Below, in pieces: positions 24,812 through 33,451 of a stretch of 37,114 nucleotides of DNA. The notes beneath the pieces were generated by a model. It made no database searches. It worked only from the letters and a program-made list of their open reading frames with translations, and had not been told where the DNA came from. Within the stretch, counting starts at the first letter, position 1. Every line of letters begins with the position of its first letter. The DNA is taken from assembly GCA_021413705.1 (NCBI GenBank), contig JAIOPX010000254.1, positions 1-37,114 on the forward strand. The letters are read 5' to 3'. Made by a program: the position numbers and the translations under genes. The stretch comes from Planctomycetota bacterium (lineage in GTDB: Bacteria; Planctomycetota; Planctomycetia; Pirellulales; UBA7805).

Positions 24812-25663
24812 ATGACCCCCGAAGATGTAGAACAACTCGCCAGGCAATTGATAACCGGCCAGATTACCCCTGGAGAGCTGGTTCGGCGACTATCTGGCGG
24901 GCCGACGCTGGACCTTGGTGAAGTGCAGCTCGATGTCGATCGGCATCGCCGTTGCGGTTTCGCGGAAGTCATCTATGGAGAAGGTAAATCGACAACCGTG
25001 TTAAAGCGTGCTATCGCCGCGCTGAATGCCCAAGGATTCGAAGCGCTGGTGACACGCGTTACCGCGGAGCAAGCTGCCGGCGTGTTGGAAGAGTTTCCCG
25101 GGGCGCGACATAACACGCACGCCCGGACGCTTCGAGTCAAATTGGCCGAGTCTTCGTTGGAGTCCAGGCATCAGCCTGCTTCTGCGGACAAGCAGCCTGA
25201 AGGCTGTACTCCAACCGAACAGCGACGTACCGGCAAAGTCGCCATCCTCAGCGCCGGCACGAGTGATCTGCCGGTGGCGGAAGAAGCTCGGGAGACGGCT
25301 GATTGGACCGGAGCCAACGTGACTTTGATTGCAGACGTAGGCGTTGCAGGCCCACACCGATTGCGTGAACGACTGACGGAGTTCGAGACCGCGGACGCGA
25401 TTGTCGTAGTCGCCGGAATGGAAGGAGCCCTGCCGAGCGTGGTGGCCGGTTATGTTGCTGTGCCGGTGATTGCCGTGCCGACGAGTGTCGGTTATGGGGC
25501 CAACTTTGGCGGCTTGGCTGCACTCTTGGCGATGCTCAATAGCTGCGCGGCTCATGTGTGCGTAGTTAATATCGATGCAGGATTCAAAGCGGGCTATCTC
25601 GCCGGGATGATCGCAGCCCGCACGGCAAGCGCGCGGCAAACCGACTTGCAAGCGAGGAGTTGA
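24812..25663 (+). CDS. larB: LarB-like pyridinium-3,5-biscarboxylic acid mononucleotide synthase, with repeat insertion
   Basis: 283 residues. The N-terminal part carries the LarB hallmark GEVQLDVDRHRRCGFAEVIY then GEGKST, and the C-terminal PurE-like domain carries ILSAGTSDLPVAEEARETA, LIADVGVAGPHRL and GMEGALPSVVAG. LarB carboxylates and hydrolyses nicotinic acid adenine dinucleotide in the first step of nickel-pincer cofactor synthesis; LarC and LarE, needed next, and the client LarA are not in the window. Codons ~115-135 are a 60-bp palindromic element inserted in frame between the two domains, giving LESRHQPASADKQPEGCTPT. As it sits in a linker, function may survive. It is followed by nnrD after 5 bases. 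Confidence 0.88.
   Translation: MTPEDVEQLARQLITGQITPGELVRRLSGGPTLDLGEVQLDVDRHRRCGFAEVIYGEGKSTTVLKRAIAALNAQGFEALVTRVTAEQAAGVLEEFPGARHNTHARTLRVKLAESSLESRHQPASADKQPEGCTPTEQRRTGKVAILSAGTSDLPVAEEARETADWTGANVTLIADVGVAGPHRLRERLTEFETADAIVVVAGMEGALPSVVAGYVAVPVIAVPTSVGYGANFGGLAALLAMLNSCAAHVCVVNIDAGFKAGYLAGMIAARTASARQTDLQARS
25156..25215. repeat. Palindromic repeat inside larB
   Basis: 26-bp arms 25156-25181 and 25190-25215 around an 8-base loop, imperfectly paired. Same family as 23013-23070. Length of 60 bp keeps the larB frame open. Confidence 0.92.
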
Positions 25664-25668
25664 CTGCC

Positions 25669-26556
25669 ATGGCCGAACTCTCCTCTGCTCCCCTGCCCCG
25701 CTTGAAACGTCGCCCGCGCGACAGTCACAAGGGAGATTTTGGTCGCGTATTGTTGATCGGCGGGTCGCGCGGCATGGCCGGCGCGATGGGGCTGGCCGGT
25801 ATGTCTGCGCTACGCGGCGGCGCAGGCCTGGTGACATTGGCCGTGCCGGAACCTTGTTTGGAGACAGTCGCAGGATATGAGCCATCCTACATGACGATCC
25901 CGCTGCCGAATGACGCCAAGGGGCGAATCTTATCGGGAGCGCGCAGGGAACTCGCGAAACGATTGGATCGCGCCGACGTGGTTGCCTGCGGTCCTGGGTT
26001 GGGGCGCAGTGAGGGACTCGTCGAACTTTGCGGCTGGTTGTATGAAACGGTGCAGCAGCCGGCGGTCTTCGACGCAGACGGGCTCAATGCACTAGCCGCG
26101 CGGCCGGAGAGTTTGCATAAGCCGGGCGGGCCGCGGGTGTTGACGCCGCATGTGGGAGAGTTTTTGCGGTTGCTGGGGCTGACGCATCCCTCCCCACTCT
26201 CGGAGGGAAAAGTAGACTGGGCCACCCGGGGGCGATATGTGGCCGACTTTGCACAGAAGTGGCAATGTATTTTGGTGTTGAAGGGACATCGCACGATCAT
26301 CAGCGATGGTCGCGAAATTTTCGAGAACAACACCGGCAATCCTGGTATGGCCACCGGCGGCAGCGGCGACGTATTGACGGGGTTGATTACGGCGCTGCTC
26401 GGCCAGGGCATGTCACCTCTCGACGCCGCACGTCTTGGCGTGTACGTACATGGCCGCGCTGGCGACTTGGCTGCCGAAGAGAAAGGTGAAGTGAGTCTGA
26501 TCGCTCGCGATCTGATCGATTTTTTGCCGGCGGCGCTGAAGGAAGTTAGCGAGTGA
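25669..26556 (+). CDS. nnrD: ADP/ATP-dependent NAD(P)H-hydrate dehydratase
   Basis: 295 residues from ATG 25669, with GAGGAG nine bases upstream; the TTG at 25660 has no spacing from that site. The ribokinase-like fold shows all hallmarks: HKGDFGRVLLIGGSRGMAGA, the substrate loop VLTPHVGEFLRLLG, VLKGHRTIIS, and NTGNPGMATGGSGDVLTG with the catalytic Asp. It repairs hydrated NAD(P)H in the cytoplasm using ADP or ATP. Many bacteria have it fused to the NnrE epimerase; here only the C-terminal enzyme is present and the epimerase is not nearby. Likely co-transcribed with larB. Confidence 0.95.
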   Translation: MAELSSAPLPRLKRRPRDSHKGDFGRVLLIGGSRGMAGAMGLAGMSALRGGAGLVTLAVPEPCLETVAGYEPSYMTIPLPNDAKGRILSGARRELAKRLDRADVVACGPGLGRSEGLVELCGWLYETVQQPAVFDADGLNALAARPESLHKPGGPRVLTPHVGEFLRLLGLTHPSPLSEGKVDWATRGRYVADFAQKWQCILVLKGHRTIISDGREIFENNTGNPGMATGGSGDVLTGLITALLGQGMSPLDAARLGVYVHGRAGDLAAEEKGEVSLIARDLIDFLPAALKEVSE

Positions 26557-26634
26557 CGGCGCAACCGGTTGCTCGCACGCACTCTGCGGTTCATAATTGT
26601 GCGTTCGCTTCATCAATCCCTACTTCGGTCCTCA

Positions 26635-27561
26635 ATGCTCATCCGCGATATTCAGTCGATTCCCGATCTGCTTCAGCACGGCGCCGTTGCCATCGGCAAT
26701 TTCGACGGTGTTCATTTGGGACATGCGCGGATTGTTGATCGGTTGCGCGCGATGGCGGGCAGGCTCGGCGGGAGGGCTATCGTATTCACCTTCGACCCTT
26801 CGCCAGCGGCGCTGCTGCGGCCAGAGAAGGCGCCGCCACCCCTCACGACAACTGCTCGGAAGGCGGAATTATTGTCGACCCTCGGCGTAGATGCCGTGAT
26901 CGTTTATCCGACCGACTTGGCATTGCTGCAACTTACGCCGGCGGAGTTCTTTGAAGAAATAGTGGGCCGCCGGCTGGCCGCCAGTGCCTTGGTCGAAGGG
27001 ACCAATTTCTACTTTGGCCGCGATCGGGCCGGAACGATTGATGTTCTGCGAAACCTTGCAACCCAGGCAAAATTGGAGTTGGACGTCGTCGAGCCATTGG
27101 TGGTCGATGGCGAACCGGTCAGTAGTTCTCGCGTGCGGAGGCTGATCGCGGCGGGTGATGTGGCGGCCGCAAACAGTTTGTTGACGCAGCCGTACCGTCT
27201 CTGCGGAACCGTCACGCGAGGCGCCGGCCGTGGGGCGTCAATCGGATTCCCCACTGCCAACCTTTGCGACATTCCAACCTTGCTACCCGCGCAGGGCGTG
27301 TACGCCGGGCAGGCGACCGTCGAGCATGCTGATGGAAGTGAAAAGATCTGGCCAGCAGCGATTAACATTGGTCCCAACCCCACGTTTGGCGAGGATGCTT
27401 TGAAGGTCGAAGCCCACCTCATCGGCTGCGACGAAACGCTCTACGGCCAATCACTGGCGGTTGACTTTTTGGCCCGCTTGCGAGACATTCAGCCGTTTGC
27501 CAATGTCCAACAACTGCAAGCTCAACTCGCCCGCGACGTTGCAGCAGCGAAAGCAAAGTAA
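26635..27561 (+). CDS. ribF: Bifunctional riboflavin kinase/FMN adenylyltransferase
   Basis: 308 residues from ATG 26635; the longer frame from 26569 adds 22 residues that do not fit the family. The N-terminal adenylyltransferase domain has AIGNFDGVHLGHARIVDRLR and VVDGEPVSSSRVRRLIAAGD; the C-terminal flavokinase domain has RGASIGFPTANLC and the catalytic Glu region LKVEAHLIGCDETLYG. It phosphorylates riboflavin to FMN and adenylates this to FAD, in the cytoplasm. Length and order are normal. The stop overlaps the next start by one base (TAATG). Confidence 0.96.
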   Translation: MLIRDIQSIPDLLQHGAVAIGNFDGVHLGHARIVDRLRAMAGRLGGRAIVFTFDPSPAALLRPEKAPPPLTTTARKAELLSTLGVDAVIVYPTDLALLQLTPAEFFEEIVGRRLAASALVEGTNFYFGRDRAGTIDVLRNLATQAKLELDVVEPLVVDGEPVSSSRVRRLIAAGDVAAANSLLTQPYRLCGTVTRGAGRGASIGFPTANLCDIPTLLPAQGVYAGQATVEHADGSEKIWPAAINIGPNPTFGEDALKVEAHLIGCDETLYGQSLAVDFLARLRDIQPFANVQQLQAQLARDVAAAKAK

Positions 27562-28544
27562 TGCCCATCAACTGGCCCCGTTTCGTCGAGATCATCAAGA
27601 GTCATCAGAGGTTCCTGCTGACGAGCCATATTCGCCCCGATTGCGATGCACTAGGGAGCGAACTGGGGATGGCAGGCGTGCTGGACGCGCTCGGCAAGGA
27701 CGTGCTGATCGTCAACGGTCAGGCGACACCCCCGAGCTTGGCGCTGATCGACCCTCAGCGAAGGATCAAAACTCTCGGCCAGGACATTCAGGCGGCGGAT
27801 CTGGCGGATCGCGAGGTACTCATGGTGCTCGACACCAGCGCCTGGGCACAACTCGGACCGATGGGGGACGTGTTGCGCGCGACCAAAGCCCGCAAGATTG
27901 TGTTGGATCACCACGTTGGCATGGACGACCTGGGCGCCGAAGAGTTCAAGAACACCAAGGCCGAGGCAACTGGCCGGCTGGTGGCTGAAGCGGCGGAGCA
28001 ACTCGGCGTGGCGCTGACGCCGGAAATCGCCAGGCCACTGTTCGCTGCCCAGGCCACAGACACCGGCTGGTATCGTTTTTCGTCGGTCACCGGGGACGCT
28101 TTGCGTATTGCCGCGCGGTTGGTCGATGCCGGCGCTGTGCCGCAGGAGATTTACACCGGCCTCTATGAGCAAGACACACTGGCTCGCTTGCAATTGCGAG
28201 GACGTATTATTGCCCGGACACAGACGGAGCTAGACGGCCGACTGGCCCATACGGCTGTGTTAACCGACGACTTCAAAGCCACCGGCGCGTTGCCGAGTGA
28301 CACGGAAGATGTGATCAACTTGACGTTGGCTGTCTCAGGTGTCGAAGTGGCAGTGATTTTTGTCGAGCAGCCGGCGGGCAATTTCAAACTCAGCTTCCGC
28401 AGCCGTTCGAAAGTGGATTGCAATGCGGTGGCAAAGGAGTTTGGCGGCGGCGGGCACAAGGCGGCGGCGGGTGCTTCGATTGCCGGCCCGCTGGAGACCG
28501 CCCGCCGGAGCGTGCTTGACGCGGTGCGCAAGGCGATGGGATAA
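27561..28544 (+). CDS. DHH/DHHA1 phosphoesterase, NrnA-like (nanoRNase / pAp phosphatase)
   Basis: 327 residues. DHH-domain motifs are in place: SHIRPDCDALGSELG (metal ligands), MVLDTSAWAQLG, IVLDHHVGMDD (the DHH triad), and the DHHA1 substrate loop GGGGHKAAAGASI at the C-terminus. This composition matches NrnA, which degrades 2- to 5-nt RNA from the 5' or 3' end and dephosphorylates pAp. It is cytoplasmic. Coupled to ribF through a TAATG overlap, an order also common in other phyla, where ribF, rbfA, truB and nrnA cluster. A palindrome follows its stop. Confidence 0.93.
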   Translation: MPINWPRFVEIIKSHQRFLLTSHIRPDCDALGSELGMAGVLDALGKDVLIVNGQATPPSLALIDPQRRIKTLGQDIQAADLADREVLMVLDTSAWAQLGPMGDVLRATKARKIVLDHHVGMDDLGAEEFKNTKAEATGRLVAEAAEQLGVALTPEIARPLFAAQATDTGWYRFSSVTGDALRIAARLVDAGAVPQEIYTGLYEQDTLARLQLRGRIIARTQTELDGRLAHTAVLTDDFKATGALPSDTEDVINLTLAVSGVEVAVIFVEQPAGNFKLSFRSRSKVDCNAVAKEFGGGGHKAAAGASIAGPLETARRSVLDAVRKAMG

Positions 28545-28550
28545 TTCAAC

Positions 28551-28686
28551 TTGGCGAGCGGGGGGCGTAAGCCCCCTGTTGGTCCAGTGCCATCGACAAT
28601 CCCTCACAAGTGTTTTTTCATCTCCAGCAACTTGGAGATGGATCATTCCTTGAATAAACGGGGGGCTTACGCCCCCCGCTCGCCAA
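28551..28686. repeat. Inverted repeat with 30-bp arms, GGCGAGCGGGGGGCGTAAGCC family
   Basis: Arms 28551-28580 and 28657-28686 pair with one mismatch; between them is a second small stem (CATCTCCAGC... CTTGGAGATG). The element fills the gap between nrnA-like and the Rieske gene and creates a spurious N-terminal extension of the latter. A solo arm lies at 15068. Confidence 0.92.
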
Positions 28687-28700
28687 AAGCCGACTTCCCC

Positions 28701-29264
28701 ATGGCAGCTCCCACCCCCAAATCTCACGCTTCCAGCGCCACTCCTGGCCCTCCACGGCGGAATGTTTTGGCGGCATTGTTGGCGGGTGGGCTGGGAGCGC
28801 TGGCTGGCGTTTTGACCGTCGTACCCGGGATCAATGTACTGGTGCGTCCGTTGCTCAAGGAAAAGCAGGCGGCCAGCAAGAAGATTCGTGTGGCGCTGCT
28901 GGCCGCAATACCGCCGGACGGTGTGGCCAGAAGTTTTCCGGTGATCGACGAGCGAGTCGATCAGTGGAGCCGCTATCCGGGCGAGAAAATCGGCTCGGTC
29001 TATTTGGTGCGAGATAGCGTGGAAGCACCGCCCCGCTGCTTTTCGGCCACATGTCCTCATCTAGGTTGTGCCGTGGAATACAAGCCGCAGCAAGGAGAAT
29101 TTCGCTGTCCTTGCCACACCAGTGCATTTGCCCAGGATGGCCGCGTGCTTTCCGGCCCCAGCCCGCGCCCGCTCGACACGTTGGAAGTGGAAGTGCGGGG
29201 CGACCAGGTGTGGGTTGATTACCAGAAGTTCCGCAGCGTGTTGGCAGAAAAGATCCCGGAGTGA
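28701..29264 (+). CDS. Rieske [2Fe-2S] protein of a quinol:cytochrome c oxidoreductase
   Basis: 187 residues from ATG 28701; the open frame upstream is only the repeat. A twin-arginine-like segment (PPRRNVLAALLAGGLGALAG) and one transmembrane helix open the protein, so it is a membrane-anchored protein with its domain outside. The cluster ligands are CPHLGC and CPCHTS (Cys-x-His-xx-Cys and Cys-x-Cys-His type), with two extra Cys for the structural disulfide. It moves electrons from quinol to cytochrome c on the periplasmic side. The cytochrome b/c gene follows after 12 bases, as in Rieske/cyt b operons. Confidence 0.94.
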   Translation: MAAPTPKSHASSATPGPPRRNVLAALLAGGLGALAGVLTVVPGINVLVRPLLKEKQAASKKIRVALLAAIPPDGVARSFPVIDERVDQWSRYPGEKIGSVYLVRDSVEAPPRCFSATCPHLGCAVEYKPQQGEFRCPCHTSAFAQDGRVLSGPSPRPLDTLEVEVRGDQVWVDYQKFRSVLAEKIPE

Positions 29265-29276
29265 TCGGACTCACGC

Positions 29277-31478
29277 ATGCGCAAACTACTTAACTGGATC
29301 GACGATCGGACCGACTTGCGTGGCATCGTTCACGGTGCGCTGTTTGAACCTATCCCCGGTGGACCCCGTTGGCGCTACGTGTGGGGAAGCACGCTGGTCT
29401 TCACCTTTTTCTTACAGGTCTGCACGGGTTTGGTGCTGTGGATGTTCTATAGTCCAGGGGCGCAATCGGCCTGGGAGAGCGTCTATTTTCTTCAGCAGCA
29501 TGTTGCAGGCGGCGCGATGTTGCGGGGGATCCATCACTACACGGCACAGGCCATGGTCGTGCTGTTGGCTATTCACCTCGTTCAAGTGGTCATCGACGGA
29601 GCCTATAAAGCCCCGCGAGAGTTCAACTTCTGGATTGGGCTGCTGTTGATGCTGATTGTGTTGGGGCTGGCACTTACGGGCTATTTGCTGCCGTGGGACC
29701 AAAAGGGCTATTGGGCCACGAAGGTTGCCACGCGAATCGCCAGCAGTGCCCCCGTGGCTGGCACCAAGATGGAGCAGTTTGCCGTGGGCGGCCAGGACTA
29801 TGGCCACTATACGCTGACGCGGTTCTTTGCCTTGCACGCAGGCGTGTTGCCGGGGACGTTAATTTTCCTGCTCGCGGTGCATGTCGCCCTGTTTCGCAAG
29901 CATGGCATTACGGTCCGACTCTCGCAGAAACGGCCGCGGCCTGACGGCTATTTTTGGCCGGAGCAAGTGTGGCGCGACGCAGTAGCCTGCTTGGCTATTT
30001 TTGCGGCTGTCTTGGCGCTCGCGTACTATCTGCAACCCGAGTTGGGCGCGCCCGCCGACGGTGCCGACAATTATGCTGCTGCCCGGCCGGAATGGTATTT
30101 TCTGTTTCTCTTCCAGTTTCTCAAGTTCTTTCAGGGACACGCCGGCGAAGTTCTAGGCGCAATCGTGATCCCCACGCTGATTTTGGGATTCATGTTCTTG
30201 ATGCCGCTGATTGGGCGGAACCGCGTGGGGCATCGCGTGTGCGTGGCTGTGATCGCCGGCCTATTGCTGGGAGCCGCCGGGCTGACGGTGAAGGCTCTCT
30301 ACGATGATTATCAGGCTCGCTGGTTTCCTAATTGGGACTATACCGGCGTCACTTCTGTGCTGGATGAGATCGACATCGACCTGCGGAAGAGCGGAACGAA
30401 CAGCAAGTTCCAGCGGCTCGACGAAGATAAGAAACTGCAAGTCTACTTCAGCGACGCCCCGCAAAAGTTACCGGCCTTCCGCAAGCAATTGGCCAGCTAT
30501 CGGGCGTATCAGGCCTCGCGCGAGTATCTCGATGCGGTGAAGGGGGCGCAGGAAAATGCCGAACGGGCACAGCAACTTGCCGCCCAGGGCATCCCGCCCG
30601 CTGGGGCGCTGTCACTGTTGCGCAACGACCCCAAAACCCAAGGGCCGCGTTTGTTCAAGCAAAATTGCGCAGCTTGCCATGACTACAGCGATGCCAACGG
30701 CCACGGCATTGTCACGCCTCGTCCCCTCGATATTGGTAAGGATAAAGAACTACGGCCGATTGATCCCAAGCGGCCTGACAGCCCCAGAGCCGTGCCGACA
30801 GGCGCTCCGAATCTTTACGGCTTCGGCAGCCGAGAATGGATCGCTGGATTTCTGGACCCCAAGCGGATCGCCGCCGCGCACTTTGATGAAAAGACCATGC
30901 TCGTTCGCGATGCGCCTTATTTTGGCAACACGGCCCATTGGAACGGAGAAATGGTCGGCGTCGTCAAGGAACGATTGAGCGACCTGGACGAGGAAGGGCA
31001 AGCCAAACGCCAGAGACTCATTGCCGCCCTCTCTGCCGAAGCGGAACTCAAATCGCAAACGACTCTTGACGCGGAGTTGGACAAGGAAGCGACGGCCAAG
31101 TTGGCCGCCAATACGCCGGCTGCCGAGCGGCAAAAGAAAATCGTGGCATCTCGGACCAAGGCTCTGAAAGGCTTTGAATGTACGGAGTGTCACAAGTTCC
31201 ACGATACGGACGAAGGAGGAACGGAGCCGGACCTGACGGGCTATGCTTCACGACAATGGCTGATTGACTTTATCAGCAATCCGTCTCACGCACGTTTCTA
31301 TCGTGCAAGTAGCAATGATCGCATGCCGGCCTTCGCGCCCGATGCGAAGAACCCGGACAACAATCAACTCCAACCGAGGGAATTGGAGATGCTGGTCGAT
31401 TGGCTCCGCGGCGAGTGGTATGAGCCGCCGCAGGCGGCACACGGCGTGACTTCGGCTGTGGTGCAGCCCACCAAGTAG
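29277..31478 (+). CDS. Cytochrome b fused to a diheme cytochrome c region (bc complex core subunit)
   Basis: 733 residues. Residues ~1-360 are a full cytochrome b: TM helices, His pairs for the two b hemes (HHYTAQAMVVLLAIH and FALHAGVLPGTLIFLLAVH), LPWDQKGYWAT, and the quinol-site motif PEWYFLFLFQF. Residues ~380-733 lie outside the membrane and carry two CxxCH sites, CAACHDYSD and CTECHKFHD, with downstream methionines (DRMPAFAPD) as possible ligands. Between them is an alpha-helical, charged stretch. It would accept electrons from the Rieske protein and pass them along two c hemes, so the complex may not need a separate cytochrome c1. Length is well above a normal cytochrome b because of the fusion. 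Confidence 0.93.
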   Translation: MRKLLNWIDDRTDLRGIVHGALFEPIPGGPRWRYVWGSTLVFTFFLQVCTGLVLWMFYSPGAQSAWESVYFLQQHVAGGAMLRGIHHYTAQAMVVLLAIHLVQVVIDGAYKAPREFNFWIGLLLMLIVLGLALTGYLLPWDQKGYWATKVATRIASSAPVAGTKMEQFAVGGQDYGHYTLTRFFALHAGVLPGTLIFLLAVHVALFRKHGITVRLSQKRPRPDGYFWPEQVWRDAVACLAIFAAVLALAYYLQPELGAPADGADNYAAARPEWYFLFLFQFLKFFQGHAGEVLGAIVIPTLILGFMFLMPLIGRNRVGHRVCVAVIAGLLLGAAGLTVKALYDDYQARWFPNWDYTGVTSVLDEIDIDLRKSGTNSKFQRLDEDKKLQVYFSDAPQKLPAFRKQLASYRAYQASREYLDAVKGAQENAERAQQLAAQGIPPAGALSLLRNDPKTQGPRLFKQNCAACHDYSDANGHGIVTPRPLDIGKDKELRPIDPKRPDSPRAVPTGAPNLYGFGSREWIAGFLDPKRIAAAHFDEKTMLVRDAPYFGNTAHWNGEMVGVVKERLSDLDEEGQAKRQRLIAALSAEAELKSQTTLDAELDKEATAKLAANTPAAERQKKIVASRTKALKGFECTECHKFHDTDEGGTEPDLTGYASRQWLIDFISNPSHARFYRASSNDRMPAFAPDAKNPDNNQLQPRELEMLVDWLRGEWYEPPQAAHGVTSAVVQPTK

Positions 31479-31712
31479 CCTCCTTCTGCCGGAAGGTGGC
31501 TGGGTAGCAGTTGCGACACAAAGATCGCAAATTAGCATGATTAGGAAGTTCATCCCCACCGCGCGACCCAGCCCACGCCCGGGAGGCGAGGGCTACTGCC
31601 CGCAAGGTTTGCGGAATCGCTACAGATTGCCATCCCCGCCGGCCGATCATTAGGAACGACAAACCGTTGTTCCCTGCGCTGATTGTTGCGCAAACGATCC
31701 CGGAATCGACCC

Positions 31713-32615
31713 ATGTGGTGCAAGCATTGCCGGCAGGATGTGCCAGCGATTGCCTCGGCAGAAGTTTCTGCCGCCGGGTTGGGAGCGCCGTCCACTCGTG
31801 CTGGAGACTATGACGAAAACGCCACTCGATATCTCTGCACCCAGTGCGGCGAACCGATCGGCTCCGTTCCTTCGCAGTGGACCAATGTGAGCGATCTGGG
31901 GATTGATCTGGGTGAATTGAGCCTCTCAGGCGGCCCGGCGGAATTGCCGTTGCCGCGAGGCTCGGCAAGCACGGCGCGCCGCCCTGACGCGGCCGTGCGC
32001 TTCGACACTTGGCAGTGGGAACTGGACCAGGAGCTGCACGACGTGCGGCGGTTATTGACGCGGCGTGGAGCCGCGCCAGCGGAGCTCAAGCAGCCTATTG
32101 AAAACCCCCGACAAGACCTACAGCCGGTGTTGAGCGTGCCGACGGTAGAAAAGCTGATGAGTCCACCCGTTGTCGCACGGGCGGTCACTGAGAAGAGTCT
32201 CTCACCCCCCCGCCCGCGGGCCTGGGCTCCGGTGGCTTGGCTGATTCTGATGCTGGGATTGACCGCTACCTGCTGCGGCGGAGCGCTGTTGGGTTGGTCG
32301 GTTCTCTCGGGCCGCGACGAACTGTGGAGCCAGGGCGTGCCGATATTAATCGGCGGCCAGGTAGCTTTGTTCGTCGCTCTGGTAGCGATGCTGCTACGGC
32401 TGGGTCGGCAGAGCCAACTCACCGCAGTGCGTCTGCATGACTTGGATAGCCAACTCGCCAGCTTGAGTCATAGCACTCAAATCCCGCAGAGCTCAACGGC
32501 TCATCAGCCATTCTACGTTCACCTGGCCGAAGGGGCTCATCCGCAAGCACTGCTATCCGATATGAGGAACCAGTTGGATTTATTGGCAATCAGCATGAGC
32601 CGACGCAACACTTGA
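31713..32615 (+). CDS. Zinc-ribbon membrane protein of unknown function
   Basis: 300 residues from ATG 31713. An N-terminal zinc ribbon is formed by CKHC and CTQC (residues ~3-45). A low-complexity, mostly polar region follows, with a short helix (RFDTWQWELDQELHDVRRLL). Two transmembrane helices come next (APVAWLILMLGLTATCCGGA and IGGQVALFVALVAMLLRLG), then a coiled-coil-like C-terminus (QLTAVRLHDLDSQLASL... MRNQLDLLAISMS). This resembles many small planctomycete proteins with a ribbon and two helices; no function is known. It converges with the isomerase gene at 32625, 10 bases away. The 230-base gap upstream of it holds nothing I recognise. Confidence 0.6.
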   Translation: MWCKHCRQDVPAIASAEVSAAGLGAPSTRAGDYDENATRYLCTQCGEPIGSVPSQWTNVSDLGIDLGELSLSGGPAELPLPRGSASTARRPDAAVRFDTWQWELDQELHDVRRLLTRRGAAPAELKQPIENPRQDLQPVLSVPTVEKLMSPPVVARAVTEKSLSPPRPRAWAPVAWLILMLGLTATCCGGALLGWSVLSGRDELWSQGVPILIGGQVALFVALVAMLLRLGRQSQLTAVRLHDLDSQLASLSHSTQIPQSSTAHQPFYVHLAEGAHPQALLSDMRNQLDLLAISMSRRNT

Positions 32616-32624
32616 CCGCCATTT

Positions 32625-33446
32625 TTACTCCATGCTGGCCTGTCCCAGCACTTTGCGCAGGGCCGTGGCCGCAATCTCGCCCACGCTGCGCGGCGCGATC
32701 TGCCAGATTTGCGGATTCATCATTTCCACCGACACCAAGCCGCGGTAGTCGATTTGTCGCAGTCGCTCAGTGAGAGCGGCCGTAGAGATGTCGCCGTCAC
32801 CTGGGAGGATGCGGTCGGCGTCGGCGGCCCATTCGCGGGGGATTCCGGCCAGGTCGCAGATTTGAACATGAAACAAATTGTCGGCCGTCAGCCAGCCGAG
32901 GTCTTCGGTCTTGCTCGGCCCGGTGTGGAAGTGGAACAGGTCGAAGCAAATGCCCAACGCCGGGTGGCCGATCTCACTGACCAGCGCCGCACAAGATTCC
33001 AGGTTGTTGGCCAGCGAGGCTTTGGCTTGGAACTCCAGTGCCAGCCGGATGCCATGCTGCTCGGCCAGAGTTGCTGCCTCTGCGAGCGACCGGTGTACTT
33101 GAGTCACGATCTCCGTCGAAACCAATCCAGACATGTCGCAGGCCACTACCAGCGTTTGGATCTTGAGTTGCTGACAGAGCGCCAGTCGCTTTCTAAACAG
33201 ATTCCAATGCTCTTGCCGCGCGTCTGGAGTGCTGGTGAGCAAGCCGCCTTGGTAGCTGGCCACCGGGGCTGTCACGCTGTACTGCGCTAGTAGAGCCAGA
33301 ACATCGGCCGGCGCATGCGAATCGAGATAGGTCTCCAGCTTGCCCAACCAGATTTCGATGGCCCCGCAATGCCCGGCGGCGAATTCTTCGATGTCTTTCT
33401 CAAAGGAAGCGCTGAGCGTGCAGACCTGGCTGATGGCGGGTTGCAT
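32625..33446 (-). CDS. Sugar phosphate isomerase/epimerase family TIM-barrel protein
   Basis: 273 residues from ATG 33446, with GGGAGG eight bases upstream inside the end of glyS; the longer frame to 33509 overlaps glyS. Barrel strands and ligands are visible: GAIEIWLGKLETYL, LALEFQAKASLANN (Glu), GICFDLFHFHTGPS (Asp/His), LFHVQICDLAGIPRE (His) and LVSVEMMNPQIWQI (Glu). The overall pattern resembles IolE/hydroxypyruvate-isomerase-like proteins. It is cytoplasmic. Its start lies 5 bases after the glyS stop, so it is probably co-transcribed with glyS, although no link in function is obvious. Substrate unknown. Confidence 0.85.
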   Translation of the reverse strand: MQPAISQVCTLSASFEKDIEEFAAGHCGAIEIWLGKLETYLDSHAPADVLALLAQYSVTAPVASYQGGLLTSTPDARQEHWNLFRKRLALCQQLKIQTLVVACDMSGLVSTEIVTQVHRSLAEAATLAEQHGIRLALEFQAKASLANNLESCAALVSEIGHPALGICFDLFHFHTGPSKTEDLGWLTADNLFHVQICDLAGIPREWAADADRILPGDGDISTAALTERLRQIDYRGLVSVEMMNPQIWQIAPRSVGEIAATALRKVLGQASME

Positions 33447-33451
33447 CCCGT

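Noticed and set aside
28551..28700. 50-residue N-terminal extension of the Rieske protein
   Set aside because: It is the translation of an inverted repeat found elsewhere in the window; ATG 28701 gives a normal Rieske start.
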